Positions 45,720 through 54,683 of a DNA stretch of 64,000 nucleotides are shown one piece after another. A model generated the notes under the pieces. That model did not search any database and was not told the DNA's origin. It was given only the letters and a program-made list of their open reading frames with translations. The stretch is taken from the NCBI GenBank assembly GCA_964617825.1, contig CAZTWL010000004.1, forward strand, positions 62,001 through 126,000. Direction: 5' to 3'. The translations under genes were made by a program, and so were the position numbers. Positions within the stretch are counted from its first letter, which is position 1. The number at the start of each line of letters is the position of its first letter. This DNA comes from VSJD01 sp964617825. GTDB lineage: Bacteria > Verrucomicrobiota > Kiritimatiellia > JAAZAB01.

Positions 45720-46471
45720 GGGCCATCTTCCAGAAAAGCGCGAATATCATCCGCCACAAGCAAGGGCGCATGGATCGGCAAGCCGTGGCCATAATCCGCA
45801 TAAGCACGCCAATTGCTGGCGGGCAAGCGGCGACTCAACCATTCGCCGGCCTGCCAAGGCACAATGCGGTCTTTCTGTCCGTGCAACACGAGGGTCGGAA
45901 TCGTTTGTTTGTCAAGGTTATCGCGCAGATCAATATCTTGCAGATAATCGAGTCCCTGCCGCAATTCATCGCGGTCCAGTTGCATAAAAAACCGATTCGT
46001 TGACAGTTCCGCACTCCCGGGATCAAGCTGTGGCGCATGTACCTGGGCATAATAAGCGGCAAACAGGTCGCCCGGAGCCCGCCGTAATCCAAGCGCCATG
46101 GCGCGCAGAACCGCAATATTGACACCGGCGGGCTCATCTGCTTCCGAGCAAAAACGCGCAGTCCCGCCAATGATTACAAGGCGCTGCAACAAAGCCGGAT
46201 CCGCCCGCAAAGTTTCCAGAGCAATAATACCTCCCATGGACCAGCCGATGACGCCAACGCGCCCGCCAAAAGGCATGAGCCGACTGCGCAATCCTTGCGC
46301 ATACCGCGAAAGACCGGAAGCTGGGGGCATGACAACCGCGGACTGGGTTTGCCACAACTCAGCGGTCGAGGTAACCTCTATCGAATACTCAGCCAAAGTC
46401 GCCTGCAAATGCCGCATGGCTTCGCCCGTATGCCCCCAACCGGCAATTAAGATCAGCGGCAACTTCCTCAC
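45716..46471 (-). CDS. Pimeloyl-ACP methyl ester esterase-like hydrolase
   Basis: A 251-aa alpha/beta hydrolase. The nucleophile serine is in GWSMGGIIAL near residue 79, an aspartate in LHGQKDRIVP near 200, and the catalytic histidine in YGHGLPIH near the end. Its place between bioF and bioC, with four-base overlaps on both sides, makes a BioH role (removing the methyl group from pimeloyl-ACP) very likely. The sequence is not close enough for me to say BioH rather than BioG/BioV-type replacements, so no symbol is given. Confidence 0.85.
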   Translation of the reverse strand: MRKLPLILIAGWGHTGEAMRHLQATLAEYSIEVTSTAELWQTQSAVVMPPASGLSRYAQGLRSRLMPFGGRVGVIGWSMGGIIALETLRADPALLQRLVIIGGTARFCSEADEPAGVNIAVLRAMALGLRRAPGDLFAAYYAQVHAPQLDPGSAELSTNRFFMQLDRDELRQGLDYLQDIDLRDNLDKQTIPTLVLHGQKDRIVPWQAGEWLSRRLPASNWRAYADYGHGLPIHAPLLVADDIRAFLEDGP

Positions 46472-47640
46472 AGCACCCCCTCTTTTCGCGCCGTGGCCGC
46501 GAGAATTTCCGCCGCATGCTCCAAATCGTCGGGCGTATGATCCAGAGTTATCGAAAGCCGCAAACGTGCCGTGCCCACCGGTACAGTCGGCGGACGGATG
46601 GCTACCGCCAGGACGCCTTGACTCCGTAAGCGGCGAGCAAACGCCACAGTTTTCTGATTATCGCCGATAATTACCGGCACTATCTGACTGAGGGAACCAC
46701 CGGTATTGAACCCGGCTGCCTGCAGGCGCTTGCGGAACATATCGGCCTGGCGCAGCAGCATGGCGCCCATACCAGGCTGTTTTTTCAGGACATCCAGCGC
46801 CCCCAGTACGGCGCCAACGCAGGGAGGAGGCAACCCCGTGCTGAAGATGAACGAACGCGCGCGATTCACCAGCCATCGCTTGAGGGTCTCCGACCCGGCT
46901 ATGAATCCGCCATAGGCACCCAGCGCCTTGCTAAGCGTGCCCATGGCCACGCCTACGCCCGACTGCAGGCGCCATTCGCCAACCAGTCCGCTCCCGCCGG
47001 GCCCCCATATCCCCGTGGCATGCGCCTCATCCACCAGGAGCATGGCGCCATGTTCCTGCGCCACGCGCGCAATCTCGCGCAACGGCGCCAAATCGCCATC
47101 CATGCTGAACACCGACTCGGTTATAATGAGATCGCGACCGGATCCCGATTTTTGATTCAGAAGATGCGCAAGGTGATCGACATCATTGTGCTGGAATCGG
47201 TGAATCGCGGCTCGGCTGAGGCAGGCGCCATCGAGCAGGCTGGCATGCGCCAACTTGTCGGCCAGAACACGGTCATGCCGATCGACCAGCGCTGCCACCG
47301 TACCGGCATTGGCAAGGTAGCCGCTCCCGAACACCAGCGCTGCCGCATAACCCTTAAATTGCGCCAGGCGGTTTTCCAGTTCCGCGTGACACGGCAAAGT
47401 GCCGACTACCAGCCGGGAGGCTGTGGCCCCGGCACCCCAGCGCCGCAAGGCGGCTGCGGCAGCCTCCACGACTTGCGGCGCACGCGCAAGCCCCAAATAA
47501 TCGTTGCTGGAAAAATTAAGTATACGCCGGCCTTCGGCCATGAATGCGCCGCCGGTATCCGTCCTGACCTGCAATTCACGTTCCAGCCCCTCAGCGCGCA
47601 AACCGGTCAATTCCGACTCCATCCAGGTTTCGTCAATCAT
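46468..47640 (-). CDS. bioF: 8-amino-7-oxononanoate synthase BioF
   Basis: PLP enzyme joining pimeloyl-ACP and L-alanine in biotin synthesis. 390 aa. NFSSNDYLGLA near 43, FGSGYLANAGTV near 104, LLVDEAHATGIWG near 205 and the PLP lysine in GTLSKALGAYGG near 237 are typical. GGGATGGA precedes the ATG. First gene of the biotin unit. The 208-base gap to the upstream DUF362 gene shows no clear promoter. Confidence 0.95.
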   Translation of the reverse strand: MIDETWMESELTGLRAEGLERELQVRTDTGGAFMAEGRRILNFSSNDYLGLARAPQVVEAAAAALRRWGAGATASRLVVGTLPCHAELENRLAQFKGYAAALVFGSGYLANAGTVAALVDRHDRVLADKLAHASLLDGACLSRAAIHRFQHNDVDHLAHLLNQKSGSGRDLIITESVFSMDGDLAPLREIARVAQEHGAMLLVDEAHATGIWGPGGSGLVGEWRLQSGVGVAMGTLSKALGAYGGFIAGSETLKRWLVNRARSFIFSTGLPPPCVGAVLGALDVLKKQPGMGAMLLRQADMFRKRLQAAGFNTGGSLSQIVPVIIGDNQKTVAFARRLRSQGVLAVAIRPPTVPVGTARLRLSITLDHTPDDLEHAAEILAATARKEGVL

Positions 47641-47848
47641 AATTCCATCCCGCTATCCATGAATTCCTATCCCCTGCCCCGCTAAATATCATCCAACAAC
47701 GGCATGAATGACGAAGCCGAAGAAACTTTAATCTTCTAAATTCCTGGGAAATAAAACCGACGCAAACAAACCTCTCGATCAGACAGGATTTGTTTTATTG
47801 GAATTGCCTTAATCTTTGAGAGGTAGACGCGCCTGGAATGCGGAGTGA

Positions 47849-48952
47849 TCAAGTCACTTCAATCAGGCGGTATTGGGATTGCCCCACTCCATGCTGCTCG
47901 AGAGCATGAATTTGCAGGAACGGGTCCTTGCCATGAATCTGTTCAAACAAGTGACGTCCTTTCAGCAACCTCCGATTGCCGACCAGGCTTCCGGAAATAA
48001 AATGCCGCGATTCAATCGCCTTGAGCGTCGCCGTTTCGATGGCCACCATGTCCCGAGAGACCATGACCCCAATATCTGGAACAATGCTGGGCGTGCTCAT
48101 GCCCCAGCAGTCGCACAGCATAGAAATGTTCGTCAGCAGGTTGACATGAAGAATTCGCCTGGGATCAAAGGAATCCATAATGGTCTTGGTTGTCATGGCC
48201 ATACCTGCCTGGAAACGGAGAGAACCGGCTTGGGCCTCGACTGCCAGTGCCCCGTGAGGACAAGCCATAACGCAGTGGGAACACAACCGGCAATCATGCC
48301 AGTTGAACGCCACCTTTTTCTTTTTTTTATCCATGCTGATCGCGCCGCTATCGCAGGCCTTGACACAACGGCCGCACAGGCGACAACGGTCTTTGATCCA
48401 GTTAATCCCCCCGCTGAGGCCATGCAGGCGTCCGCGCGTGGCCCGATCCACGCATCCCATGGCAATGTTTTTGCAGGCTCCGCCGTAACTGCAAACACCG
48501 TGCCCCTTGATATGAGAAAAATTGATTATGCAGGGCGCGTCCCAAATGACACCAAAAACGTTGATTTTATCCAGCCCAGGGAAATCCACCTCTCGCGTTA
48601 CAATGTGCGAATCATAGGGGCCACCGGCAGAAACGATTGGACAACCCAGCGATTCCGTCGTATAGCCACGTTCGGCCGCTGAGGCAATCGTACTGAACAG
48701 GCCATCCACAATAAACGGCCGGCCTCCCGCGGCCTTTACCGCCTTGACCACAACATTGACAAACACCGGATGGATCATGCTGTAGCCGAGATGGCTGCCC
48801 AGATGCATTTTGATTGGAACCCATGCGCCTTGACACAGCCGTGGCAGATCCACCTTGTCGAGAATGCGGCGCAACTTGGCCGGCAGCGTGGCCTCAGCAT
48901 CCGCGCGGGCCACATGCGCTGATCCGAAATAAACTTTAGGAATCGATGCCAT
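47849..48952 (-). CDS. DUF362 protein with ferredoxin-like cluster domain
   Basis: A 367-aa protein that starts at the ATG 48952 (frame open to 49012, but those 20 residues are not conserved). DUF362 features include VPIKMHLGSH and INFSHIKGHGVCSYGGACKNIAMG. Two 4Fe-4S motifs follow near residues 210-245 (CRLCGRCVKACD, CRLCSHCVMACP). Here the ferredoxin part is inserted inside the domain rather than at the end, unlike the protein at 15330. Alone on this strand between the biotin unit and the polysaccharide cluster; partner unknown. Confidence 0.82.
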   Translation of the reverse strand: MASIPKVYFGSAHVARADAEATLPAKLRRILDKVDLPRLCQGAWVPIKMHLGSHLGYSMIHPVFVNVVVKAVKAAGGRPFIVDGLFSTIASAAERGYTTESLGCPIVSAGGPYDSHIVTREVDFPGLDKINVFGVIWDAPCIINFSHIKGHGVCSYGGACKNIAMGCVDRATRGRLHGLSGGINWIKDRCRLCGRCVKACDSGAISMDKKKKKVAFNWHDCRLCSHCVMACPHGALAVEAQAGSLRFQAGMAMTTKTIMDSFDPRRILHVNLLTNISMLCDCWGMSTPSIVPDIGVMVSRDMVAIETATLKAIESRHFISGSLVGNRRLLKGRHLFEQIHGKDPFLQIHALEQHGVGQSQYRLIEVT

Positions 48953-49162
48953 ATATTGAATCGATGCTCCCTGGTTGGTGTAATTTAAACAATTATTTCG
49001 CCCAGGCGCCAACGAGCGTTAGGCCGAGTTGCTAGTGACTAAAAAACCCAAACAAAGCTCTTCCCGTCACGGTTAATATTGCAGGGATTACGTAACGGCG
49101 CAAGCCGAATCTGCCGGGTTGTCAGCGGAAAAATTACTTTATGCATGCGGCCGGCATTAGAT

Positions 49163-50539
49163 CTACCAAAACACCCATGTTTTCACCGCCAAAGGCGGGA
49201 TGTTGCCGCTCACTGACGTCGTGCCGAGAACGATTGCAAACCGCTTGAACATGCGTTCAGGATTTGCTGTAATGACGACAATCGTCCCATCGGGATTCCG
49301 GAAAGCAACATGTTCAGGCAACGTTTTACTTGCGAAGCTTGCGAGCCGCAAGGCGCCGCGCTTAACGAACCGCGTCAGCTGGGCCGAAATGTGATAGCCG
49401 CACGTTGTTCGCCATTTATTGGGAAAGAAACGTGGCGCGACAAGCGCCGGCAATGCATCTTCGCTGATCGGAACAAGCGTCTTCTCGCTCCCGCCGGAAT
49501 ACTGGTGCGGCCCACCGTATTCGTCCTGAATTGTTGTCCAGTGGTTGTGGCTGCGCGCGCCATTTCGAAGCGTGAGGATGATCTGCGCCATCCCCGCGAT
49601 CGTATAGAGCGATTGCTCGGTGTGATACATGGGCAGGTTCGGGAATTTCTTTGTCAGCACGCCCATTTCTGAGGGGTTGCCGCCATCGTAGCCGTGCCAG
49701 GCAACCGCGTCGATCACGGCGCGCGCCCGCCTGTCCGACACAAGCGGCAGCACCCATTTCTTTGCATAGCAGAAATTGTGATCGTGCGCCCATATCTGCG
49801 ACTTGATTTTCTGCCGGCTGAATTCATCGCCCATCACGATCAAAAAGTCACGCATCGGCTTCCAGTCCATCCAAAGCGCTTGCGGCGTCCTGCGGCCATC
49901 GTCGCACAGCGGCTCGTTTTGCGGCGACACCGAAAGGATGGGAATACCTGCTTCCGCGTACGCCAGCACACATTTGCACAGGTACTTGGCATAAAGGCGG
50001 TAGTTGCAGGGCGGTATCGTTCCGTCGGTAATAAGTTTGTCGTTATCCTTGAGCCACGCCGGCGGGCCCCAAACCGATGCAATTATTTTGAGTTCAGGAT
50101 TTATGGCCAAGGACTGCCGGATGATCTGCAGATGCCCCCGCCGGATGTCCTTTTGAATGGAAAAATGCGACAGCCGCGCGTCGTCGCGCTTGCCTTTGGG
50201 CATGTCATCATATGTGTAAAAACGCCAATTACGGTCCCAATCGGTGGAACCGAACGAAATACGCATAATGTTCCAGCCAGCTCCGGAAACCGGATCGAAC
50301 AGGCTTCGCAAGGCAGCCTCACGGGCAACGCGACTCATGCGCATGAAATGATAGATTGCGGCATCGTTGAACATGCCTCCAAAACCCAGAATTGGCTGTT
50401 CTTGCCTGGCGACATCAACGGATATTTGCCTAATATCGCGGTCAGTTTCGGAGAGTGGACTTAGGTGGCACTCTTCACGAAACATGATTTTTGTCAGATC
50501 GCGGGTTGTGGTAAAGCATTCCGCTACTTTAAAAGCCAT
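49163..50539 (-). CDS. GH30-family glycoside hydrolase
   Basis: A 458-aa clan-A retaining hydrolase of the glucosylceramidase/xylanase family GH30. A (beta/alpha)8 barrel has acid/base E209 in SVSPQNEP and nucleophile E308 in MYHTEQS. The start GFGGMFNDAA is the GH30 signature (GfGgsftDas). The C-terminal side beta-sandwich ends in VKTWVFW. There is no signal peptide, unlike its neighbours, so it is cytosolic or exported by another route. Position after the GH10 xylanase and esterase genes suggests a xylan or beta-glucan side chain, but GH30 spans several specificities. Confidence 0.82.
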   Translation of the reverse strand: MAFKVAECFTTTRDLTKIMFREECHLSPLSETDRDIRQISVDVARQEQPILGFGGMFNDAAIYHFMRMSRVAREAALRSLFDPVSGAGWNIMRISFGSTDWDRNWRFYTYDDMPKGKRDDARLSHFSIQKDIRRGHLQIIRQSLAINPELKIIASVWGPPAWLKDNDKLITDGTIPPCNYRLYAKYLCKCVLAYAEAGIPILSVSPQNEPLCDDGRRTPQALWMDWKPMRDFLIVMGDEFSRQKIKSQIWAHDHNFCYAKKWVLPLVSDRRARAVIDAVAWHGYDGGNPSEMGVLTKKFPNLPMYHTEQSLYTIAGMAQIILTLRNGARSHNHWTTIQDEYGGPHQYSGGSEKTLVPISEDALPALVAPRFFPNKWRTTCGYHISAQLTRFVKRGALRLASFASKTLPEHVAFRNPDGTIVVITANPERMFKRFAIVLGTTSVSGNIPPLAVKTWVFW

Positions 50540-50583
50540 ATAAACTTTCTAGTTTGGCAGGAATCATTCTTGTATTTCAACCA

Positions 50584-51393
50584 TTATTTCTGAAGCACTC
50601 CCTTTTCATTCCGCCGGCATTGGCGGAAAACCCAGTCGACCAAGCCGGGCTCCTTGTAAGCGTAATTCCAGGCATCGTGTTCAACCTTTGCATATTCCGT
50701 ATAGCGCGGGCTGCCCCCGGCTTTTTTAACGGCGGCAATCATGTTCCGGCTGCAGATTACTTTGACCACCGGATCCAGGGCGCCGTGAAAAGCCCAGATC
50801 GGAATATCCTTGATAATGGCGGCCTTGGTTTCATCGCCACCGCCACATACCGGGACAGCAGCGGCAAACATGTCTGGGCGCCGGCAAATGACATCCCAGA
50901 CTGCAAATCCGCCCATGGATTGGCCATGGACATAGATCCGATCCCGGTCAATTGGATAATCCGATAGGATTTTGTCGACAATTTCAAGGGCCATTCGCAT
51001 TTCAGGCGTAATGGCCGGCTGATTATGCTCCGTTTTGCCCCAATCCGTGTCCACCCAGCGTCGTCCCGCCGGACACTGTGGCGCAACAACAAAACAAGGA
51101 TGGCCGGCTTGAATCTTTGGGTCCGCGAACACTTTGCCATAGCCAGCCGTAACCTGCGCCAAATTATCGGCCCCAACACTTCCGGCGCCATGAAAGGCTA
51201 CAACCAACGGATACTTTTTACCTTCCTGAATGTTGGTGGGGCAAAACAAGCGGTATGGCAGCGTTCCGCCGTTTTTGGCTCCGTGGTCAAACGGTTTAAA
51301 ACCATAGTCTTCATTGGCGGCCTGAACTACGGATAAGAGCGACAATAATGTCAAACCGCTCAGGCCGGCCACCGTTATCCTTGACTCATTCAT
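50584..51393 (-). CDS. Secreted esterase (PHB-depolymerase / feruloyl-esterase-like)
   Basis: A 269-aa exported alpha/beta hydrolase. A signal peptide (GLSGLTLLSLLSVVQA) is cut near 26. The nucleophile is S159 in HGQSMGG, and Asp (AFHGALDPVV) and His (EHDAWNYAY) complete the triad. An oxyanion-type FHGAGS precedes them. The ATG at 51393 follows AGGAAACG and begins the signal peptide, so the longer frame to 51507 is rejected. It is a close paralogue of the last domain of the 1216-aa protein at 56961. In this setting it may remove acetyl or feruloyl groups from xylan; that is inference. Confidence 0.82.
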   Translation of the reverse strand: MNESRITVAGLSGLTLLSLLSVVQAANEDYGFKPFDHGAKNGGTLPYRLFCPTNIQEGKKYPLVVAFHGAGSVGADNLAQVTAGYGKVFADPKIQAGHPCFVVAPQCPAGRRWVDTDWGKTEHNQPAITPEMRMALEIVDKILSDYPIDRDRIYVHGQSMGGFAVWDVICRRPDMFAAAVPVCGGGDETKAAIIKDIPIWAFHGALDPVVKVICSRNMIAAVKKAGGSPRYTEYAKVEHDAWNYAYKEPGLVDWVFRQCRRNEKGVLQK

Positions 51394-51550
51394 ATCGTTT
51401 CCTGTTTTGGTTTTTATCCAACACGGATTTGACGCTAGGCTGAAATCATCACCACGGTGGTTGATAAATCGGAAAAAGCAATTCCAAACAAGCGCCATCC
51501 GCGGCATACTTCTTTATGTATAACTGTTTCCAATATGCAAAAACACAAAA

Positions 51551-52885
51551 TCATTTTGCCGATTCTGAAGATAACACCAAATTAACAGTATTCAAGGAGC
51601 CTTTGTGCAAAACAAGCGATCGTTCAAATGAGCCACGATCGGTTTTTATGGTCAGATCATATGTCCCATAAAATCCTTGGAACTTATTAAGCTTGCCTGC
51701 CCGATAATCCATTTTCAGGTCGGTTGTCCATTCCTTTTTTATCAGGTGTTTTAGCGCATTATAGGCTTTTTTCCTGGAGAAATCGTATTTGACCAGTCCG
51801 GCCTTGTATATGTTTTCTCCCTCATCGCTGCCTTGCGGCGCATCATTTGCCGTGCCGTCGACAAGGTTCCACCAGATGATCCCGTTCGTTGCCGGATGGC
51901 TAAACCAGATTCGATACAGTTTCTCGGTGACCAGCGCCTGAAATTCCTCGCCATCGCCCAAGTTTTTGCCGCCGACCACGGTAATTTCGGAAACGTTGAG
52001 GGGAATACCCAGTCGGGCATATTGATCCATGCAGGCATATAAATACTGCGGATTCAGCATGTCATTTGCCAGCTGTGGGAGCTGGTCATCGTTACAGAAT
52101 TGGTGGTACTGCAATCCCAGGCCATCAACCTTGCAGCCCAGGGACTGCAGCCGGCGAACGAACTGAAACAGGGGCGTGTAATCACCGCGATAATTCCGCC
52201 AACTGACCGACGAAACATCATTGTAAAGCAAGTCGCATTGCGGATAATATTTCTCCGCCAGCTTGAAACAGAGCTCTACATGCCGGTCCGGCATCAGGCA
52301 GCGCAACGGGTTCCAGGCCAGCACCTCGTTGATCACATCCCAGATTTTGACTTTACCGGCATAGCGCTCCCCGATCTCCCGAAAACGACGCTCGATGCGG
52401 GTTGCCAGCGATTTTTTATCTTTCGGCAGCCAACTGGGATAATAATGATCCCAAAACAACGGATGGCCTTTTGGGACGATCTTGTTATTCAAACAGAATT
52501 CGATCACGCTGTCTGGCGGCGGCCGCCGATAAATCGGCCGGCTGTCCTTTCCAAACCGGACTTCCCCGTCTTTTGGCTCAAGATCCGACCAGTAAAACGG
52601 CGCCACGGCCAAGTTGAAGAGATCCCGGAAAGCGTCAACATACAGGTTGTTCTGTTCCTGGCTTTTGAATTGATCCAGCATGAAAATGTTGCAGCCGAAA
52701 TTGTATTCATGCCGCGCCAGGCGGATTTGTATCTCGGCGCCTTCCAGCGGCTTGCCGGTCGCGTCAAACAACGCGATTTCCCAATAGCCTTGACGATTGT
52801 TTTCGATTCCCATCCGGATTTTGCCTTCAATTTCCGGATCGTCTTTCAATATGTTTTTTGCAGCAGCCTTGGCTAATTCATTCAT
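51551..52885 (-). CDS. GH10 endo-1,4-beta-xylanase
   Basis: A 444-aa GH10 enzyme hydrolysing internal beta-1,4 bonds of xylan. The acid/base is E187 in WDVINEVLAWN and the nucleophile E300 in NVSEITVV. KGHPLFWDH near 139 matches the GH10 substrate strand. An extra N-terminal beta domain (about 25-65) and a C-terminal ~50-residue strand domain flank the barrel. No signal peptide is seen from this start, which follows GGGAGG; the upstream extension to 53086 overlaps the neighbour and is rejected. Lack of a visible signal is odd for a xylanase. Confidence 0.88.
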   Translation of the reverse strand: MNELAKAAAKNILKDDPEIEGKIRMGIENNRQGYWEIALFDATGKPLEGAEIQIRLARHEYNFGCNIFMLDQFKSQEQNNLYVDAFRDLFNLAVAPFYWSDLEPKDGEVRFGKDSRPIYRRPPPDSVIEFCLNNKIVPKGHPLFWDHYYPSWLPKDKKSLATRIERRFREIGERYAGKVKIWDVINEVLAWNPLRCLMPDRHVELCFKLAEKYYPQCDLLYNDVSSVSWRNYRGDYTPLFQFVRRLQSLGCKVDGLGLQYHQFCNDDQLPQLANDMLNPQYLYACMDQYARLGIPLNVSEITVVGGKNLGDGEEFQALVTEKLYRIWFSHPATNGIIWWNLVDGTANDAPQGSDEGENIYKAGLVKYDFSRKKAYNALKHLIKKEWTTDLKMDYRAGKLNKFQGFYGTYDLTIKTDRGSFERSLVLHKGSLNTVNLVLSSESAK

Positions 52886-52982
52886 GCTATCGCATGCCTC
52901 CCATCTTGTTGCCCATTTTTGCCGGTTTGTGTTTCTGCTCGTTCCGATCTTAGTCCGAACGTCCGTGGCGCCACTTTCCTGT

Positions 52983-54218
52983 CTAACGAAAACGGAACAT
53001 TGTGCCCGACTGAATAAATACTTCGTAAGCGCCCATGTCCACCGTCCCATGCAAAATACGCGCATGTCCATCCAAGTCAACCGCATTTGTCATCCAGTCT
53101 TGATTCAAGCCCGAATTATAACACGGTGAATACCGATTGAAGCGATAGTCGCCGGTCGCAAAACTTGCAAACCCGGGATTATCGGTCTTGTTGCCGGTGC
53201 GCATGGAATTAAAATATGTGCCCGAGGGCATTGAACATGAATACATGCAGACGTCCCTGGTCGCCGACCATCCGCCCAAATTACCAGGGGCATTGTTATA
53301 AACAATGCAATTAACGACCGCATTGGTTGACGATTTGCCGAAAGCGACGCCGCCGCTGGCCCAGGGGCTGTAATTACTCACGATGGTACAGTTAATAACC
53401 AGAGTATTGGTGCTGATGATTGCTATGCCGCCACCATGAACTGATCCACCATCCACCCTGTTATATCTAATCAGGCAATTTTCAATCGTAGCTACAGCAT
53501 CGCCGGTCGAATATCCGACACGAATGCCGCCTCCATGCGAAGTCAGCGCTTGATTGTTTTCGATTATGCAGTTCTTGATTAAGGCATAGGTTAGGCTATC
53601 GCTTATATTTATACCTCCCCCCATGCCAGTCGTGCTTATATTGTTCCTGATCGCACAGTTCGCAACAATGCAGGTTCCCAGATAGGTTTTCTTGGGCCAC
53701 GTATCCACCAAGATCGCAATGCCCCCTCCGATTTGGGCCTTGCAATCGGTAATAAGACAATTAGTGACCGTTCCACCTGACATTACTATTCCCCCGCCAT
53801 TAAGCGAATAGCCATTTGTGATCGTCAGGCCATCAAGAACACTGTCGTTGTGCTTCAGATAGAAGTTATACAAGGCATTCCCGTTAAAAATCGCGGCGCC
53901 CCTTCCGTTGAGACTCCGGATAACGACGTCATTCGTAATGGCAATGACATTATTCGTGAGTCCATAAACCCCATTAGTCACCCAGACGATTTTGGGCGTA
54001 TCGCCATCGTTCATGGCGACCTTCACCACATCGATGACGCTGGTCCCAGCCGTCGCCCAGTTGGTGTAGGGAGGTTGCGCCCCGGCATTGCTCGGAACCA
54101 GATAATGGGTGGCCGCATCGGCATTCGCCACCCCGAAAATGATCGCCACCATCGCTGCCGCACGCACCACATATTTAACGTTCAATCGTCTGGTTGTCGT
54201 TTTATATTGCTGAATCAT
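52983..54218 (-). CDS. Secreted right-handed beta-helix protein with choice-of-anchor Q end
   Basis: A 411-aa exported protein. A signal peptide (VVRAAAMVAIIFGVANADAA) is followed by repeated strand turns such as GGGIVMSGGTVTNCLITDC, VNCTIVSNYSPWASGGVAFG and GGGINISDS. These spell a parallel beta-helix of the pectate-lyase/polysaccharide-lyase superfold. The end, AVDLDGHARILHGTVDMGAYE, is the choice-of-anchor Q pattern. The GGGI repeat pattern is typical of PVC surface proteins. Catalytic residues are not recognisable. The ATG at 54218 follows AAAGGT. It may bind or cut polysaccharide at the cell surface. Confidence 0.72.
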   Translation of the reverse strand: MIQQYKTTTRRLNVKYVVRAAAMVAIIFGVANADAATHYLVPSNAGAQPPYTNWATAGTSVIDVVKVAMNDGDTPKIVWVTNGVYGLTNNVIAITNDVVIRSLNGRGAAIFNGNALYNFYLKHNDSVLDGLTITNGYSLNGGGIVMSGGTVTNCLITDCKAQIGGGIAILVDTWPKKTYLGTCIVANCAIRNNISTTGMGGGINISDSLTYALIKNCIIENNQALTSHGGGIRVGYSTGDAVATIENCLIRYNRVDGGSVHGGGIAIISTNTLVINCTIVSNYSPWASGGVAFGKSSTNAVVNCIVYNNAPGNLGGWSATRDVCMYSCSMPSGTYFNSMRTGNKTDNPGFASFATGDYRFNRYSPCYNSGLNQDWMTNAVDLDGHARILHGTVDMGAYEVFIQSGTMFRFR

Positions 54219-54378
54219 TTTTACCTTTTCTGGGTTTAGAGTGAAACACCCTAAACATATAGTGGTTATGACGATGTCGGATGCGGATACAAGTTTAAGC
54301 CGCCATAATGAAAATAAATTGCCAACCCCTGTCATCCCACAAGGTCAGACAAATGAGTTAAGACACGGTTAATATCGA

Positions 54379-54430
54379 AGGAAAACGTGCCTTCCTCGAA
54401 AAATCAGTTCCGGTTTTTTGGATCAACATA
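54379..54430. repeat. Partial copy C of the MITE-like centre
   Basis: GGAAAAC followed by AATCAGTTCCGGTTTTT matches the central blocks of the elements at 16938 and 60624, but no inverted ends surround it. It lies beside the decayed transposase fragment and may be a broken copy. Confidence 0.45.
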
Positions 54431-54473
54431 TATGCAGCACACCTCCTTCCAACACATGGCTGTCCCACAGGAA

Positions 54474-54651
54474 TTAGCCGAATCCTGGCAAACAAGCCGG
54501 TTCCGGGGTGCCGCAGATGCGCCCAGGAATACAGATGCGCCAGGTAACGCAGGATCAAATGGACCAACAGGCCCATCCACTTCTGCCAGCGCACAGCATT
54601 GGCGTTATGCCCCAGAAAATCGGCCAGTTGCAAGGTTTGTTTAATCTCCAC
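54474..54651 (-). pseudogene. IS4-type transposase C-terminal remnant
   Basis: On the minus strand a short frame reads IKQTLQLADFLGHNANAVRW followed by LLVHLILRYLAHLYSWAH, the conserved C-terminal part of IS4-family DDE transposases. The protein then skips about 35 residues and shifts frame into GTPEPACLPGFG before a stop at 54474, matching the family ending. Downstream of that stop is CCTGTGGGACAGCC, a probable terminal inverted repeat. The N-terminal two thirds, including DDE residues, are gone. A dead element. Confidence 0.75.
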
Positions 54652-54678
54652 TGGCGTCCCACAGGGGCGCCAGTGTTC
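54651..54678. repeat. Perfect hairpin of IS-type terminal repeats
   Basis: CACTGGCGTCCC and GGGGCGCCAGTG form a 12-bp stem (one G-U pair) with loop ACA, between the transposase remnant and the 3' end of the 755-aa protein gene. The arms equal the terminal repeat seen at the right ends of elements A and B. It could serve as a terminator for the minus-strand gene that ends at 54684. Confidence 0.6.
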
Positions 54679-54683
54679 CTGTT

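Noticed and set aside
49002..49030. GCGTTAGGC, similar to an integron attC core site
   Set aside because: No matching partner core at the right distance and no integrase gene or cassette array.
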